64,000 nucleotides of DNA from Actinobacillus indolicus (GTDB lineage Bacteria > Pseudomonadota > Gammaproteobacteria > Enterobacterales > Pasteurellaceae), in the NCBI RefSeq assembly GCF_004519515.1, contig NZ_CP038145.1, positions 1,012,001 to 1,076,000 of the forward strand, read 5' to 3'. The notes beneath the pieces are model-generated. The model was given only the letters and a program-made list of their open reading frames with translations, was not told the origin of the DNA and searched no databases. Below, piece after piece: positions 15,456 to 24,754 of this stretch (position 1 is its first letter; the number at the start of each line of letters is the position of its first letter). The position numbers were made by a program, and so were the translations under genes.

Positions 15456-16581
15456 AGATCCTCACATATCCCCCACTCACCTGCTTCACTACACCCAACA
15501 ACTCCAAATTCAACAGCTCAATCAATGCGGTTTCTACTGCTATATCTGTCGCTTTGGCAAGATCATCAATGCTGATCGGCTCAAGGCTAATCTGTTCAAA
15601 CAGTTGTTGCTGACAAGCGGTCAGTTCAGGTAGATTTTTTGCAAACTTAGGTTCGGATTTCACCGCTTGTTTAGGTTTCGTATCAAACAGACTTGGTTGA
15701 ATATGCACTGACTGCCGTTGCCACGCAATCGCATCTAAAATATCTTCAACATTTTCAACCAGTAATGCCCCTTCTTTAATCAATTTATGACACCCTTCGC
15801 TATAAGGGTTTTGTATTGAGTTTGGTAATGCAAAAACTTCTCGTCCTTGCTCTAACGCATAACGAGCAGTGATGAGCGAGCCACTGTTCACCGTAGCTTC
15901 AATAACCAATGTTCCGAGCGATAATCCGCTGATAATACGATTTCGTCTAGGGAAATTTTCAGCAAGCGGTGGCTGACTAGGGAAAAATTCCGACACCAAC
16001 GCACCGCTTGTCTCAACGATTTGTTCCGCAAGTTTTTTGTGGCGGGCAGGATAGACTTGGTCTAGCCCACTGCCTAGAACCGCAATGGTAATTCCGTTTT
16101 CATTGACCGCACGTTGATGGCAAAATCCATCTATGCCTATGGCTAAGCCACTGGTGACAGCAAGCTGGTGTTTCACTAATTCCGCCGCAAAATGCCCAGC
16201 CCAGTGTTCGCCATAGTGGGAATAATCTCGACTGCCGACGATGGCTATCTGCGGTAACGATAAACTTTCAACATTCCCCCGCACAAAAAGCACAGGAGGA
16301 GCGGTGCTGATCTGCTTCAGCAAGAAAGGATAATCTTCGTCAAATAAAGTTAAAATCCGTTGCTGACCCTGTTCCGCCCATTGCAACGCCTGATCGATCC
16401 ATTTATACTCAGGATTAAACCAACGCTGAATTTGCCGTTCATTCCAGCCTATTTGCTTTAATACGGTTTTGTCATATTGACAAAATTCGCCAAAGTCCAC
16501 TTCCGAGAGTAACCGCCCGATACGTTGCGCGCCAAGCTGTGGCACTTGTAACAGGGCTAATAATTTTGTGAGATGTGTCAT
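15454..16581 (-). CDS. dprA: DNA processing protein DprA (Smf)
   Basis: DprA binds incoming single-stranded DNA and loads RecA during natural transformation. The 375-residue protein has an N-terminal helical domain (1-80), the Rossmann core with VGSRDYSHYG (about 115-124), the SGLAIGIDGFCHQ loop and the SGSLITARYALEQGREVFALPN block, and a C-terminal winged helix (about 315-375). The gene itself contains at least three uptake signal cores (near 15613, 15660 and 16000), a density typical for competence and repair genes in this family. Confidence 0.95.
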   Translation of the reverse strand: MTHLTKLLALLQVPQLGAQRIGRLLSEVDFGEFCQYDKTVLKQIGWNERQIQRWFNPEYKWIDQALQWAEQGQQRILTLFDEDYPFLLKQISTAPPVLFVRGNVESLSLPQIAIVGSRDYSHYGEHWAGHFAAELVKHQLAVTSGLAIGIDGFCHQRAVNENGITIAVLGSGLDQVYPARHKKLAEQIVETSGALVSEFFPSQPPLAENFPRRNRIISGLSLGTLVIEATVNSGSLITARYALEQGREVFALPNSIQNPYSEGCHKLIKEGALLVENVEDILDAIAWQRQSVHIQPSLFDTKPKQAVKSEPKFAKNLPELTACQQQLFEQISLEPISIDDLAKATDIAVETALIELLNLELLGVVKQVSGGYVRI

Positions 16582-16677
16582 TTTCCACCTTATTTACCAC
16601 CTAAATTTCCCTAATCCTAATAAAAAGTTTAAAATAGCCAACATATTCTTTTTAATTTTTCGACAGAGATCGCAAAA

Positions 16678-17190
16678 ATGGCTGTTTTAGACGTTTTAAT
16701 TTACCCAGATGAGAATTTAGCTAAAGTTTGCCAACCCGTAGAAACGGTGGACGCAGAACTAAATACTTTTATTGATAATATGTTTGACACAATGTATGAA
16801 CACGAGGGGATCGGGCTTGCTGCACCGCAAGTCAATGTGCTTAAACGTGTGATTACTATTGATATTGAAGGGGATAAAACTAATCAAATCGTGTTGATTA
16901 ACCCTGAGATTTTGGAAAGCAGTGGTGAAACAGGTATTGAAGAAGGGTGTTTGTCTATTCCTGGTTGTCGAGCTTTAGTGCCACGCAAAGAGAAATTGAC
17001 AGTTAAAGCGTTAAATCGTGAAGGTCAAACATTTACGCTTGAAGCAGATGGTTTGTTAGCCATTTGTATTCAGCACGAAATCGATCACTTAAATGGGGTG
17101 TTGTTTGTGGATCATATTTCCCAACTTAAACGCCAACGTATCAAAGAAAAAATGCTCAAACTGAAAAAACAGATTGAGCGTGCGAAATAA
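16678..17190 (+). CDS. def: peptide deformylase
   Basis: This enzyme removes the formyl group from the N-terminal Met of new proteins. At 170 residues it has all three motifs: GIGLAAPQ (44-51), EGCLS with metal ligand C91, and QHEIDH with H133, E134 and H137. In many bacteria fmt follows def, but here the next gene is hldD, 11 bases downstream on the same strand, so they may share a transcript. It faces away from dprA. Confidence 0.97.
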   Translation: MAVLDVLIYPDENLAKVCQPVETVDAELNTFIDNMFDTMYEHEGIGLAAPQVNVLKRVITIDIEGDKTNQIVLINPEILESSGETGIEEGCLSIPGCRALVPRKEKLTVKALNREGQTFTLEADGLLAICIQHEIDHLNGVLFVDHISQLKRQRIKEKMLKLKKQIERAK

Positions 17191-17201
17191 AGGAGAAGAC
17201 A

Positions 17202-18128
17202 ATGATTATTGTAACAGGCGGTGCTGGCTTTATCGGTAGCAATATTGTTAAGGCGTTAAATGCTATCGGTAGAACCGATATTTTAGTAGTTGATAACCTG
17301 AAAAATGGTGAGAAGTTTGTTAATTTAGTCGATTTAGACATTGCAGATTACTGTGATAAAGAAGATTTTATTGCTTCTATTATTGCTGGCGATGATTTTG
17401 GTGAGATTGATGCGATTTTCCACGAAGGGGCTTGTTCAGCCACGACGGAGTGGGACGGTAAATACTTAATGCAAAATAACTATGAGTATTCTAAAGAGTT
17501 GTTGCATTTCTGTTTAGATCGCCAAATTCCTTTCTTTTATGCGTCAAGTGCGGCGACCTACGGCGGTCGTTCGGACAACTTTATTGAAGAGAGAAAATTT
17601 GAACAGCCGTTAAATGTTTATGGCTATTCTAAATTTTTGTTTGATGAATATGTGCGTAAAATTCTGCCTGAAGCAGAGTCGCCAGTGTGTGGCTTTAAGT
17701 ATTTCAATGTGTATGGCCCACGCGAACAGCATAAAGGCTCGATGGCAAGTGTGGCGTTCCACTTGAATACGCAAATTCTCAAAGGCGAAAATCCGAAGTT
17801 ATTTGAAGGCTCAGAAACCTTTTTGCGTGATTTTGTGTATGTGGAAGATGTGGCTCAGGTGAATATTTGGGCGTGGCAAAATGGAATTTCGGGTATTTTC
17901 AATCTGGGTACGGGCAATGCGGAGTCTTTCCGTGCCGTTGCTGATGCGGTGTTGGCGTTCCATCAAAAAGGGCAAATCGAAACTATTCCATTCCCAGATC
18001 ATTTAAAATCTCGTTACCAAACCTTTACGCAAGCTGATTTAACCAAACTGCGTGCAGCAGGTTATGATAAGCCGTTTAAAACCGTTGCAGAAGGGACTAA
18101 GGCTTATATGGAGTGGTTAAATAGATAA
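17202..18128 (+). CDS. hldD: ADP-L-glycero-D-manno-heptose-6-epimerase
   Basis: HldD makes ADP-L-glycero-D-manno-heptose for the inner core of lipooligosaccharide. The 308-residue extended SDR protein has the NADP-binding TGGAGFIG (5-12) and the catalytic Y140-xxx-K144 pair; SSAATYGG and KYFNVYGPRE match the epimerase family. It follows def by 11 bases with a good ribosome site (AAAGGAG). An uptake signal follows the stop at 18132. Confidence 0.96.
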   Translation: MIIVTGGAGFIGSNIVKALNAIGRTDILVVDNLKNGEKFVNLVDLDIADYCDKEDFIASIIAGDDFGEIDAIFHEGACSATTEWDGKYLMQNNYEYSKELLHFCLDRQIPFFYASSAATYGGRSDNFIEERKFEQPLNVYGYSKFLFDEYVRKILPEAESPVCGFKYFNVYGPREQHKGSMASVAFHLNTQILKGENPKLFEGSETFLRDFVYVEDVAQVNIWAWQNGISGIFNLGTGNAESFRAVADAVLAFHQKGQIETIPFPDHLKSRYQTFTQADLTKLRAAGYDKPFKTVAEGTKAYMEWLNR

Positions 18129-18130
18129 AA

Positions 18131-18172
18131 TGCAAGCGGTGATATATTGTAAATGTTTTGCAAGATGTGACC
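18131..18172 (+). other. uptake signal with a facing partial copy between hldD and the ABC genes
   Basis: GCAAGCGGTGA at 18132-18142 faces TGACCGCT near 18167-18174, giving a short stem AGCGGT/ACCGCT. It may end the def-hldD transcript weakly. It also overlaps the region where the ABC ATPase start must lie, which makes that start uncertain. Confidence 0.45.
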
Positions 18173-18184
18173 GCTATCTCACTT

Positions 18185-19678
18185 ATGAAAAATATCCCTA
18201 TTTTACGTTTTGAGAATATCAGCAAATTTTTTGGTTCTCATCTTGCGGTCAATCAACTCAATTTAGAGATTCATCCAGGGGAGATTCTTGCCTTACTTGG
18301 TGAAAATGGTGCTGGAAAATCCACCTTGATAAAAATTCTAGCAGGTATTCATAAAGCAGATGGAGGTACACTCTATTTTCATGGACATCCCATTGATTCC
18401 GCATTATCTCTTCAACACGCTATCGCTTTTATCCATCAAGATCTTGGGCTGATTGAATGGTTTACGATTGCTGAAAATATCGCATTAACTCTCGGATTTC
18501 CACGTAAGTTTGGTTTGATTGATTGGAAAAAAGTGCGTTCTCAAGCAGAAAATGTATTGGCTAAAGTGGGATTAGATTTATCAGTCGATACACGCATCTT
18601 TGATTTAACTCGAACAGAAAAATCGTTACTCGCCATTGCGAGAGCAATTACGACCAACGCTGAAATTTTAGTCCTTGATGAACCAACCGCTTCATTACCG
18701 GCTCAAGATGTCACCCACCTTTTTTCACTACTTCACCGCCTACGTCAACAGGGTGTAAGCATGATCTATGTCAGTCATCGTCTAGATGAGATAAAAACGA
18801 TTTCTGATCGTTTACTCGTTATGCGAGATGGTTCTTGTGTTACTCAAGGAAAGACCTGCGACTATACAATCGAACAATTAACGTATGCCATTTCAGGGAA
18901 AAAAGTACAACATCAGCAGATCGTAGAGAGAGAAAAAGGGAAAGAGATTCTCTCATTAAATCATGTTTGTGTTGATGATATTGGCCCTATTTCTTTTTCC
19001 CTACATCAAGGCGAAATAATTTCTCTAACAGGATTAAATGGTGCAGGGCAAGAAGAGATTGGACGCTTACTCTTTGGGTGTAAGCGGTTAGATCAAGGCT
19101 ATATTTTACATCATCAGCTTCTTTATCAAGCAAATTCACCTGAAGATGCTATTCGACAAGGTATTGGCTTTGTTGCAAGTGATAGAACTCAAGAAAGTGT
19201 GATTATGTCAATGAATATACAAGAAAATCTCTTTCTTAATCCTAAGTCCATCACTGAAGAAAAAAAATTAACATCCAAGTATATTTCACAATTTGATATT
19301 CGCCCAACAGATGCGACATTACCTATTCACTCGCTTTCTGGTGGCAATCAACAAAAAGTGGTTCTTGCCCGTTGGCTTCACTTAAATACTCCGATTTTAA
19401 TTTTAGAAGATCCCACTGCTGGTGTAGATGTTGGTGCAAAAGCTGAAATCTATCAATTACTTAATCAGGCTGTAAACAAAGGAGTTGCGGTATTATTAAT
19501 TTCTACCGACTTTGAGGAAGTTGTACAATTAAGTCACCAAGCTCTTGTTTTCCGTCAAGGTAAAATTTGTGCGACGCTCTCTGGTGAACAACTTTCTACA
19601 TCCAATTTACTCTTATATGCAACAGGCGATATATCATCAAAAAATGGTAAAATAGAAGAAAAATCTTACCGCTTGTAA
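18185..19678 (+). CDS. sugar ABC importer, double ATPase subunit (RbsA/XylG type)
   Basis: Two ATPase domains in one chain mark the carbohydrate-uptake CUT2 family. The first has a full Walker A (GENGAGKST), signature and LVLDEPTAS Walker B; the second has the family's usual altered P-loop (LNGAGQEE) and an intact LSGGNQQKV signature. I chose ATG 18185 (497 residues) since it fits the family's N-terminus; an in-frame TTG at 18158 is possible, and neither has a clear ribosome site. It is the first gene of a three-gene unit with permease and binding protein. The substrate is unknown. Confidence 0.88.
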   Translation: MKNIPILRFENISKFFGSHLAVNQLNLEIHPGEILALLGENGAGKSTLIKILAGIHKADGGTLYFHGHPIDSALSLQHAIAFIHQDLGLIEWFTIAENIALTLGFPRKFGLIDWKKVRSQAENVLAKVGLDLSVDTRIFDLTRTEKSLLAIARAITTNAEILVLDEPTASLPAQDVTHLFSLLHRLRQQGVSMIYVSHRLDEIKTISDRLLVMRDGSCVTQGKTCDYTIEQLTYAISGKKVQHQQIVEREKGKEILSLNHVCVDDIGPISFSLHQGEIISLTGLNGAGQEEIGRLLFGCKRLDQGYILHHQLLYQANSPEDAIRQGIGFVASDRTQESVIMSMNIQENLFLNPKSITEEKKLTSKYISQFDIRPTDATLPIHSLSGGNQQKVVLARWLHLNTPILILEDPTAGVDVGAKAEIYQLLNQAVNKGVAVLLISTDFEEVVQLSHQALVFRQGKICATLSGEQLSTSNLLLYATGDISSKNGKIEEKSYRL

Positions 19679-19686
19679 GGAACAAT

Positions 19687-20727
19687 ATGGCAAAAACACA
19701 TATTAAATCAACGTCGTTAGAACATCCTATTTCCTTAACACCACAAGGCGTTCTTCAAATTTTTACTCGCTATAGCTTAGTATGGCTCTGTATATTCTTT
19801 ATTACACTTTTTTCTTTTACGACGGATTCTTTTGCCTCTCTTTTTACCCTAAATGCGATTTTAGAAACAAAATCTAAAATTGCTTTGCTGGCTCTTGCTG
19901 CAACAATCACCATGATCGTTGGGAAAATTGATCTCAATGTGGGATTTGGGATTGTCTTATGGCATATCCTCGCCATTACCTTCCAAGTACAATACGGTTT
20001 ATCATGGCAAATGTCTGTATTACTTGTCTTAACTATAGGTGCAATCTATGGATTACTTAATGGCATTTTAGTTGCGTTTACTGATATTGATAGCTTTGTT
20101 GCAACATTAGGTTCTGGGACAACCCTCTATGCACTTGCACTCTGGCACACTGAAGGAAGGCAAATTGTAGGCGAACTTCCTGATGCTTTTATTACACTTA
20201 ATAGCTATGAACTCTTTGGACTGCCTATTTCTGCTTTCTATGTCATGCTAGTTGCCATAATACTTTGGCTTATCACTGAACATAGTGCTATAGGACGTAA
20301 AATGTATGCTGTGGGTAGCAATCCTACTGCAGCCTATCTGAACGGTATTAATGTTAAAAAATATACGATCTATGCCTTTATCGCATCAAGTACATTGACT
20401 GCTTTTACGGGGATTTTAATTGCTGCACAACAAGGCGTGGGGCAAGCAAGCGTGGGGATTGATTATTTACTTCCTGCACTTGTAGGTGCATTCTTAGGTA
20501 GTACAACAATCCGCCCAGGAAGAGTCAATGTTTGGGGAACCATTGTAGGAATAGCTTTATTAGCGATAGGCATTTCTGGTATTCAACAGTTTGGCGGTGC
20601 ATTTTGGGTAGAACCGCTCTTTAACGGCATCACCTTATTACTTGCCATTACTATCGTAGGCTATGCACAACGTAAACGTCTATACCACCCTAAAAATAAA
20701 CAAAAAAGCATCAAAAACGAGAATTAA
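19687..20727 (+). CDS. sugar ABC importer, permease subunit (RbsC type)
   Basis: This 346-residue inner-membrane protein has about nine or ten hydrophobic segments and the BPD_transp_2 family look, including VGSNPTAAYLNGINVKKY (near 213-230), the loop that contacts the ATPase. It follows the ATPase by 8 bases with ribosome site AAGGAA and precedes the binding protein by 11 bases. A single permease gene suggests a homodimer. The substrate cannot be told from sequence. Confidence 0.88.
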   Translation: MAKTHIKSTSLEHPISLTPQGVLQIFTRYSLVWLCIFFITLFSFTTDSFASLFTLNAILETKSKIALLALAATITMIVGKIDLNVGFGIVLWHILAITFQVQYGLSWQMSVLLVLTIGAIYGLLNGILVAFTDIDSFVATLGSGTTLYALALWHTEGRQIVGELPDAFITLNSYELFGLPISAFYVMLVAIILWLITEHSAIGRKMYAVGSNPTAAYLNGINVKKYTIYAFIASSTLTAFTGILIAAQQGVGQASVGIDYLLPALVGAFLGSTTIRPGRVNVWGTIVGIALLAIGISGIQQFGGAFWVEPLFNGITLLLAITIVGYAQRKRLYHPKNKQKSIKNEN

Positions 20728-20738
20728 GGAGATTTTTT

Positions 20739-21830
20739 ATGATACCTTTTCGACATAAACTGACTATTATCGCATCATTATTCATATCAAATTCAGTGAT
20801 TGCACAAGACCCCTTTGTGGATGAAGCAAAAAACTATATTGCCAAAGCAACCGCTATTCAAACTACTTGGGACGGGCCAACAACAGGGCCTAAAATTCAA
20901 TCTAACAAACATATTATTTTTATTGCGTCTGATATGAAGAATGGCGGTGTTCTTGGGGTTATTGATGGCATGAAAGAAGCAGCTCATCATGCACAATGGA
21001 AACTTGATGTCTTAGATGGTGCAGGCTCTGTAAATAATCAGCTTTCAGCCCTTAACCAAGCGATTGCTCGCAAACCTGATGGAATAGTGATTGGCGGATG
21101 GAATCCTAATATAGCAAAAATTCCTCTCAAAAAAGCTGTAAAAAACGGTATTAAACTCACCGCTTGGCACGCAAGCCCCAAAGCAAGTGCATTAGATGCT
21201 TATGGCATATTCTATAATGTCACCTCTGATTCCGATGAAATCGCAAAACTCTCTGCAATGTATGCAGTTGCTCACTCTGAAGGAAACGCCAAAGCGATTA
21301 TTTTTACAGACTCGCTTTATGAAATAGCTCTTCGTAAAGCACAGATTATGCAAGAAACATTATCTAAATGTCAAAAATGTGAGGTATTAGAGTTAATTGA
21401 TACACCTCTTGCTGACACCTCAAGTCGTATGCCTAATTTAACTTTTAGTTTAATACAAAAATATGGGGATAAACTTGGATATGCATTAGGCATTAACGAT
21501 CTTTATTTTGATTTCATGGCACCCTCATTACGTTCATCAAATAAAACAATACATAACATTTCTGCTGGAGATGGCTCTATTACCGCCTACCAACGCATCC
21601 GTAATAACAGCCATCAACTTGCCACGGTTCCAGAGCCATTAAACCTTCACGGTTGGCAACTTATTGATGAATTGAACCGTGCATTTGCCAATGAACAACC
21701 GTCTGGATATGTCACCCCTGCATATTTGGTCACTCATGAGAATATCCATGTAAATGGGGGAGATAAAAATCAGTATGATCCACAGAATAAATATAGGGAA
21801 GTGTATAAAGAGATTTGGGGAGTAAAATAA
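20739..21830 (+). CDS. periplasmic sugar-binding protein of the ABC importer
   Basis: This 363-residue protein has a signal peptide ending near residue 22 (SNSVIAQ) and the Peripla_BP_4/LacI-like fold pattern (KHIIFIASDMKNGGVLG, then RKPDGIVIGGW). Two cysteines (CQKC) occur mid-protein. It delivers the substrate to the permease. The operon contains no kinase, isomerase or regulator that would name the sugar. Convergent to it is the esterase gene at 21872, with a shared hairpin between them. Confidence 0.85.
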   Translation: MIPFRHKLTIIASLFISNSVIAQDPFVDEAKNYIAKATAIQTTWDGPTTGPKIQSNKHIIFIASDMKNGGVLGVIDGMKEAAHHAQWKLDVLDGAGSVNNQLSALNQAIARKPDGIVIGGWNPNIAKIPLKKAVKNGIKLTAWHASPKASALDAYGIFYNVTSDSDEIAKLSAMYAVAHSEGNAKAIIFTDSLYEIALRKAQIMQETLSKCQKCEVLELIDTPLADTSSRMPNLTFSLIQKYGDKLGYALGINDLYFDFMAPSLRSSNKTIHNISAGDGSITAYQRIRNNSHQLATVPEPLNLHGWQLIDELNRAFANEQPSGYVTPAYLVTHENIHVNGGDKNQYDPQNKYREVYKEIWGVK

Positions 21831-21840
21831 TTTATATGAA

Positions 21841-21864
21841 AACTCCCCAAATAAATGGGGAGTT
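21841..21864. terminator. terminator between the ABC operon and the esterase gene
   Basis: AACTCCCC (21841-21848) pairs with GGGGAGTT (21857-21864) across an AT-rich loop. The minus-strand side is followed by TTTTC, so it best terminates the esterase gene; on the plus strand it is a hairpin without a U run. Confidence 0.75.
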
Positions 21865-21871
21865 CGCTACA

Positions 21872-23218
21872 TTAATTAGCTCGTTTTTGTTGTAATAACC
21901 AGTTTAATACTTCTGGACTATTAAATACAGCATCCCACGTATTATGTGGATTATTATTAATAATTCCATTATCTCCTTCTTTCTCCGTGCTAAATTCTGT
22001 ATATTTAACATAAGGAGCATTTAGTTCTTTAGTAAGTATTTGATAATTAATTCTAGAGCCTTTTACTGGAGAAACTTTATCTTCCTTACTGTGAAAAAAC
22101 CAAATCGGTATATTTTTAATTGGAGATAAATTCTCTTTAGTTGCATTACCATCTATCCATTCAATGGTATAAGCCTCTCTACCACCCATTAAAAGTGCTC
22201 CTGCAAAGAAATCTGGACGCTTTAATAACAAATATAGCCCACCTTCTGCGCCCCGAGATAATCCCGTAATATAAATTCTGTTAGGATCTATCATCGGATA
22301 AGATTTCAATGTATTGTCAATCATTTTAAACAAGAGGTTATGACGATTATCTGTTTGCCAATGAACCCCCCCTTTACTACCTGTTGGATAATTATCAAAA
22401 GAATCAAAAACACTATCGTACTGAGGTGCTAAGACAAATCCATCTTCATACTGTAAAGTAGCTATAGCACCTTTACTTGATAGTAAATGAGCAATATTGT
22501 CTTTTCCTACTTGTCCTGAGCCATGTAAGAAAATGGTTAGAGGATATTTTTGTTTATTTAAGGAAGAGGGAATATGTAATCTATAATTTAATTTATTTTT
22601 TGGATCACCGATAGTAACCGCTCCTTCCACAAAACTATCTGTGTCTGTTTTTAAATTATCCCGAAGAATCGTTTCTGCCCATTGTTCTTTATCTAATGTT
22701 TTACCATTAGTTAACTTTAAAAAACCTGTTTGTTCTATATTATATGATAGCCTTTCTCCATAGAATACTGGTACTCTTATTGCCTGTTTTTTCTCACTAG
22801 AGATGATATTACCTTGAATATCCTTTTCTCTAAATAACATAGGAGTATCATTTTCTACTTTAATTTCGTATAAATCTGAACCCTTATCTCTAACATCCAT
22901 CTCAATAATAACAAATTTACCTTGTTTTGATTTAAAGGAAACATCAGGTTGATCATTTACATAGGCTTTTAAAATAACCCTATCTTTAAGAGGTTTTCCA
23001 TCCAAATATGGTGTTACTTTATATAATTGTGATAAATCACTTCCTGATAAAATATTATCTTCATACTTTAAAGCAAGAGCTTTTATTTTTTGACCTTTAG
23101 CTGTAGTTTCTGCTAGAAAAGTTATATCTACTTTTTCTGATACTTTTTGAGGTTGATCATCTATCCCATAAGAATGGGATACACAAAATAGACCTAATAA
23201 AGCATATAAAGTTTTCAT
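21872..23218 (-). CDS. secreted alpha/beta-hydrolase (esterase / prolyl-oligopeptidase-like)
   Basis: This 448-residue protein has a signal peptide (1-18, ending HSYG), a beta-rich N-terminal domain (about 25-195) and a C-terminal hydrolase domain. The catalytic set is visible: oxyanion loop LHGSGQ (231-236), nucleophile S321 in GLSRGAEGG, D380 in SKEDKV and H425 in NNPHNTW. The fold and motif match secreted feruloyl-esterase/PHB-depolymerase-like enzymes. It lies just downstream of the tetronate importer, but a terminator-like hairpin (23239-23265) separates them. A role in releasing or opening a lactone or ester to feed that operon is inference only. It should act in the periplasm or outside. 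Confidence 0.78.
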   Translation of the reverse strand: MKTLYALLGLFCVSHSYGIDDQPQKVSEKVDITFLAETTAKGQKIKALALKYEDNILSGSDLSQLYKVTPYLDGKPLKDRVILKAYVNDQPDVSFKSKQGKFVIIEMDVRDKGSDLYEIKVENDTPMLFREKDIQGNIISSEKKQAIRVPVFYGERLSYNIEQTGFLKLTNGKTLDKEQWAETILRDNLKTDTDSFVEGAVTIGDPKNKLNYRLHIPSSLNKQKYPLTIFLHGSGQVGKDNIAHLLSSKGAIATLQYEDGFVLAPQYDSVFDSFDNYPTGSKGGVHWQTDNRHNLLFKMIDNTLKSYPMIDPNRIYITGLSRGAEGGLYLLLKRPDFFAGALLMGGREAYTIEWIDGNATKENLSPIKNIPIWFFHSKEDKVSPVKGSRINYQILTKELNAPYVKYTEFSTEKEGDNGIINNNPHNTWDAVFNSPEVLNWLLQQKRAN

Positions 23219-23238
23219 TTTTTCCTCCTAAATAAAAC

Positions 23239-23265
23239 AGGCTGTAAATATAGTATTTACAGCCT
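23239..23265 (-). terminator. terminator after the tetronate importer gene
   Basis: AGGCTGTAAATA (23239-23250) pairs perfectly with TATTTACAGCCT (23254-23265) around a 3-base loop; on the minus strand it is followed by GTTTTATTT. It ends the six-gene tetronate operon and would reduce read-through into the esterase gene. Confidence 0.8.
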
Positions 23266-23276
23266 ATCCTTAAAAA

Positions 23277-24743
23277 TTAAAGATGTTTATTTTGAGCTTT
23301 GATATATAAGCCAATACCTATCATAACTACAACAGGAAGAACGAGATCGAATAGTGAGCCATCATTACCCCAAATTAAATTTGCTAAGATGACACTAATA
23401 CCGCCAATACCCCAAGCAATGGTAGTTGGTACAGACCATACAATCATTTGTTTTTTCACATCATTGATACCCATCATTCGGTTTACCACCCAGAATAAAC
23501 TATCATTGAAATACCCAAAGAAAAGAGAACCCATTGTTGCTGCCTGTGCGGCAAGAATCATATTCACACCTGGAATTTGTGCTAGAATTGGAGCAGAGAT
23601 TGATGCAGCAGTCACCATTGCAACAGTACCTGAACCTTGAATAAAGCGTACAAGTGTTGAAACAATAAATGGAATTAAGATAGGAGAAATCGGTAAATTC
23701 GCAATTTGCTCTGCAAGTTGAGCACCTGCACCACTCTCACGTAAAACGGTACCTAAAGCACCACCAGCACCTGTTACTAATAGAATAATACCAGCAGTTT
23801 TAACACCTTCTTCTAGATGTAATGCGGTTGTCGTTTTGTCAGCATGCGGAAGTAACGTATAAACAGCGACTAAGACACTAATTGCTAAAGCAATCATCGG
23901 ATGGCCAATGAAAGCAAATACATCATAAAGTGCCATGTCTGCAATCGTAGAATTTGATTTTGCTACTAAATCTAAAATCGCTTTAATAAAGATTAGTACA
24001 ATTGGCAATACAATTGGGAGAAGAGATAAACCTAAGCTTGGTAAATTCTTTTTCTCACGACTTTCAATATAGTCATCGTATTTTTGTTTTAGCTCTTCTT
24101 TACTAAATACTTCTTGGTTAAATTCAGGATATTTTTTATCTAGCCATTTTGCATATAAAACAATACCGATAACAGGTAATACTGCCATAGCCATACCAAC
24201 CAAAAGCATTACACCAATATCTACCCCAAATAATCCTGCTACGCCTAATGGACCCGGTGTTGGTGGAACAGTATGGTGAGTTACGACTAAACCACCCGCT
24301 AAAGCTACACCAAGAGTCAATAAAGAACGTTTACCATTTTTGGCTAACGCTTTGGCGACCGGATATAAAATAACGAATGCTGAATCAACGAAAATCGGGA
24401 TACTCACTACATAACCAGTGATTGCTAAAGCCCACTCTTCTTTTTTCTTACCTAACATTTTGATGAAGCTATATGCCATTTTTTCTGCTGCTCCAGAGAC
24501 TTCAAGCACACTCCCCATCATAACCCCTAAACCAATGACAATACCAATACCACCTAAAGTACCGCCAAAACCTTTACTAATTGCCCCAAGTGTCTCATTT
24601 ACCGTCATACCGCCGATTAAACCTGCTATCGCAGATGCAATAAGCATCGCAATAAATGCATGAACACGTGTCTTAAGAACTAAATAGACTAAAACAAAAA
24701 CTGCAATGATTAGCCCAATGATAGGAATCGGTAGTCCAAACAT
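23277..24743 (-). CDS. GntP-family importer, likely for four-carbon acid sugars
   Basis: This 488-residue protein has about 12 hydrophobic segments and the GntP/gluconate:H+ symporter family signatures (VTHHTVPPTPGPLGVAG near 158-174 and the QGSGTVAMVTAAS block near 356-368). It is the last gene of the operon, 11 bases after denD. In H. influenzae and other bacteria the same gene stands with the threonate/erythronate genes, so these acids are the likely substrates. It acts in the inner membrane. Confidence 0.88.
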   Translation of the reverse strand: MFGLPIPIIGLIIAVFVLVYLVLKTRVHAFIAMLIASAIAGLIGGMTVNETLGAISKGFGGTLGGIGIVIGLGVMMGSVLEVSGAAEKMAYSFIKMLGKKKEEWALAITGYVVSIPIFVDSAFVILYPVAKALAKNGKRSLLTLGVALAGGLVVTHHTVPPTPGPLGVAGLFGVDIGVMLLVGMAMAVLPVIGIVLYAKWLDKKYPEFNQEVFSKEELKQKYDDYIESREKKNLPSLGLSLLPIVLPIVLIFIKAILDLVAKSNSTIADMALYDVFAFIGHPMIALAISVLVAVYTLLPHADKTTTALHLEEGVKTAGIILLVTGAGGALGTVLRESGAGAQLAEQIANLPISPILIPFIVSTLVRFIQGSGTVAMVTAASISAPILAQIPGVNMILAAQAATMGSLFFGYFNDSLFWVVNRMMGINDVKKQMIVWSVPTTIAWGIGGISVILANLIWGNDGSLFDLVLPVVVMIGIGLYIKAQNKHL

Positions 24744-24754
24744 AATGTTTTCTC

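Noticed and set aside
18158..18184. TTG at 18158 as the start of the ABC ATPase
   Set aside because: The extra nine residues come from an uptake signal region and do not resemble the family N-terminus; kept only as an alternative.
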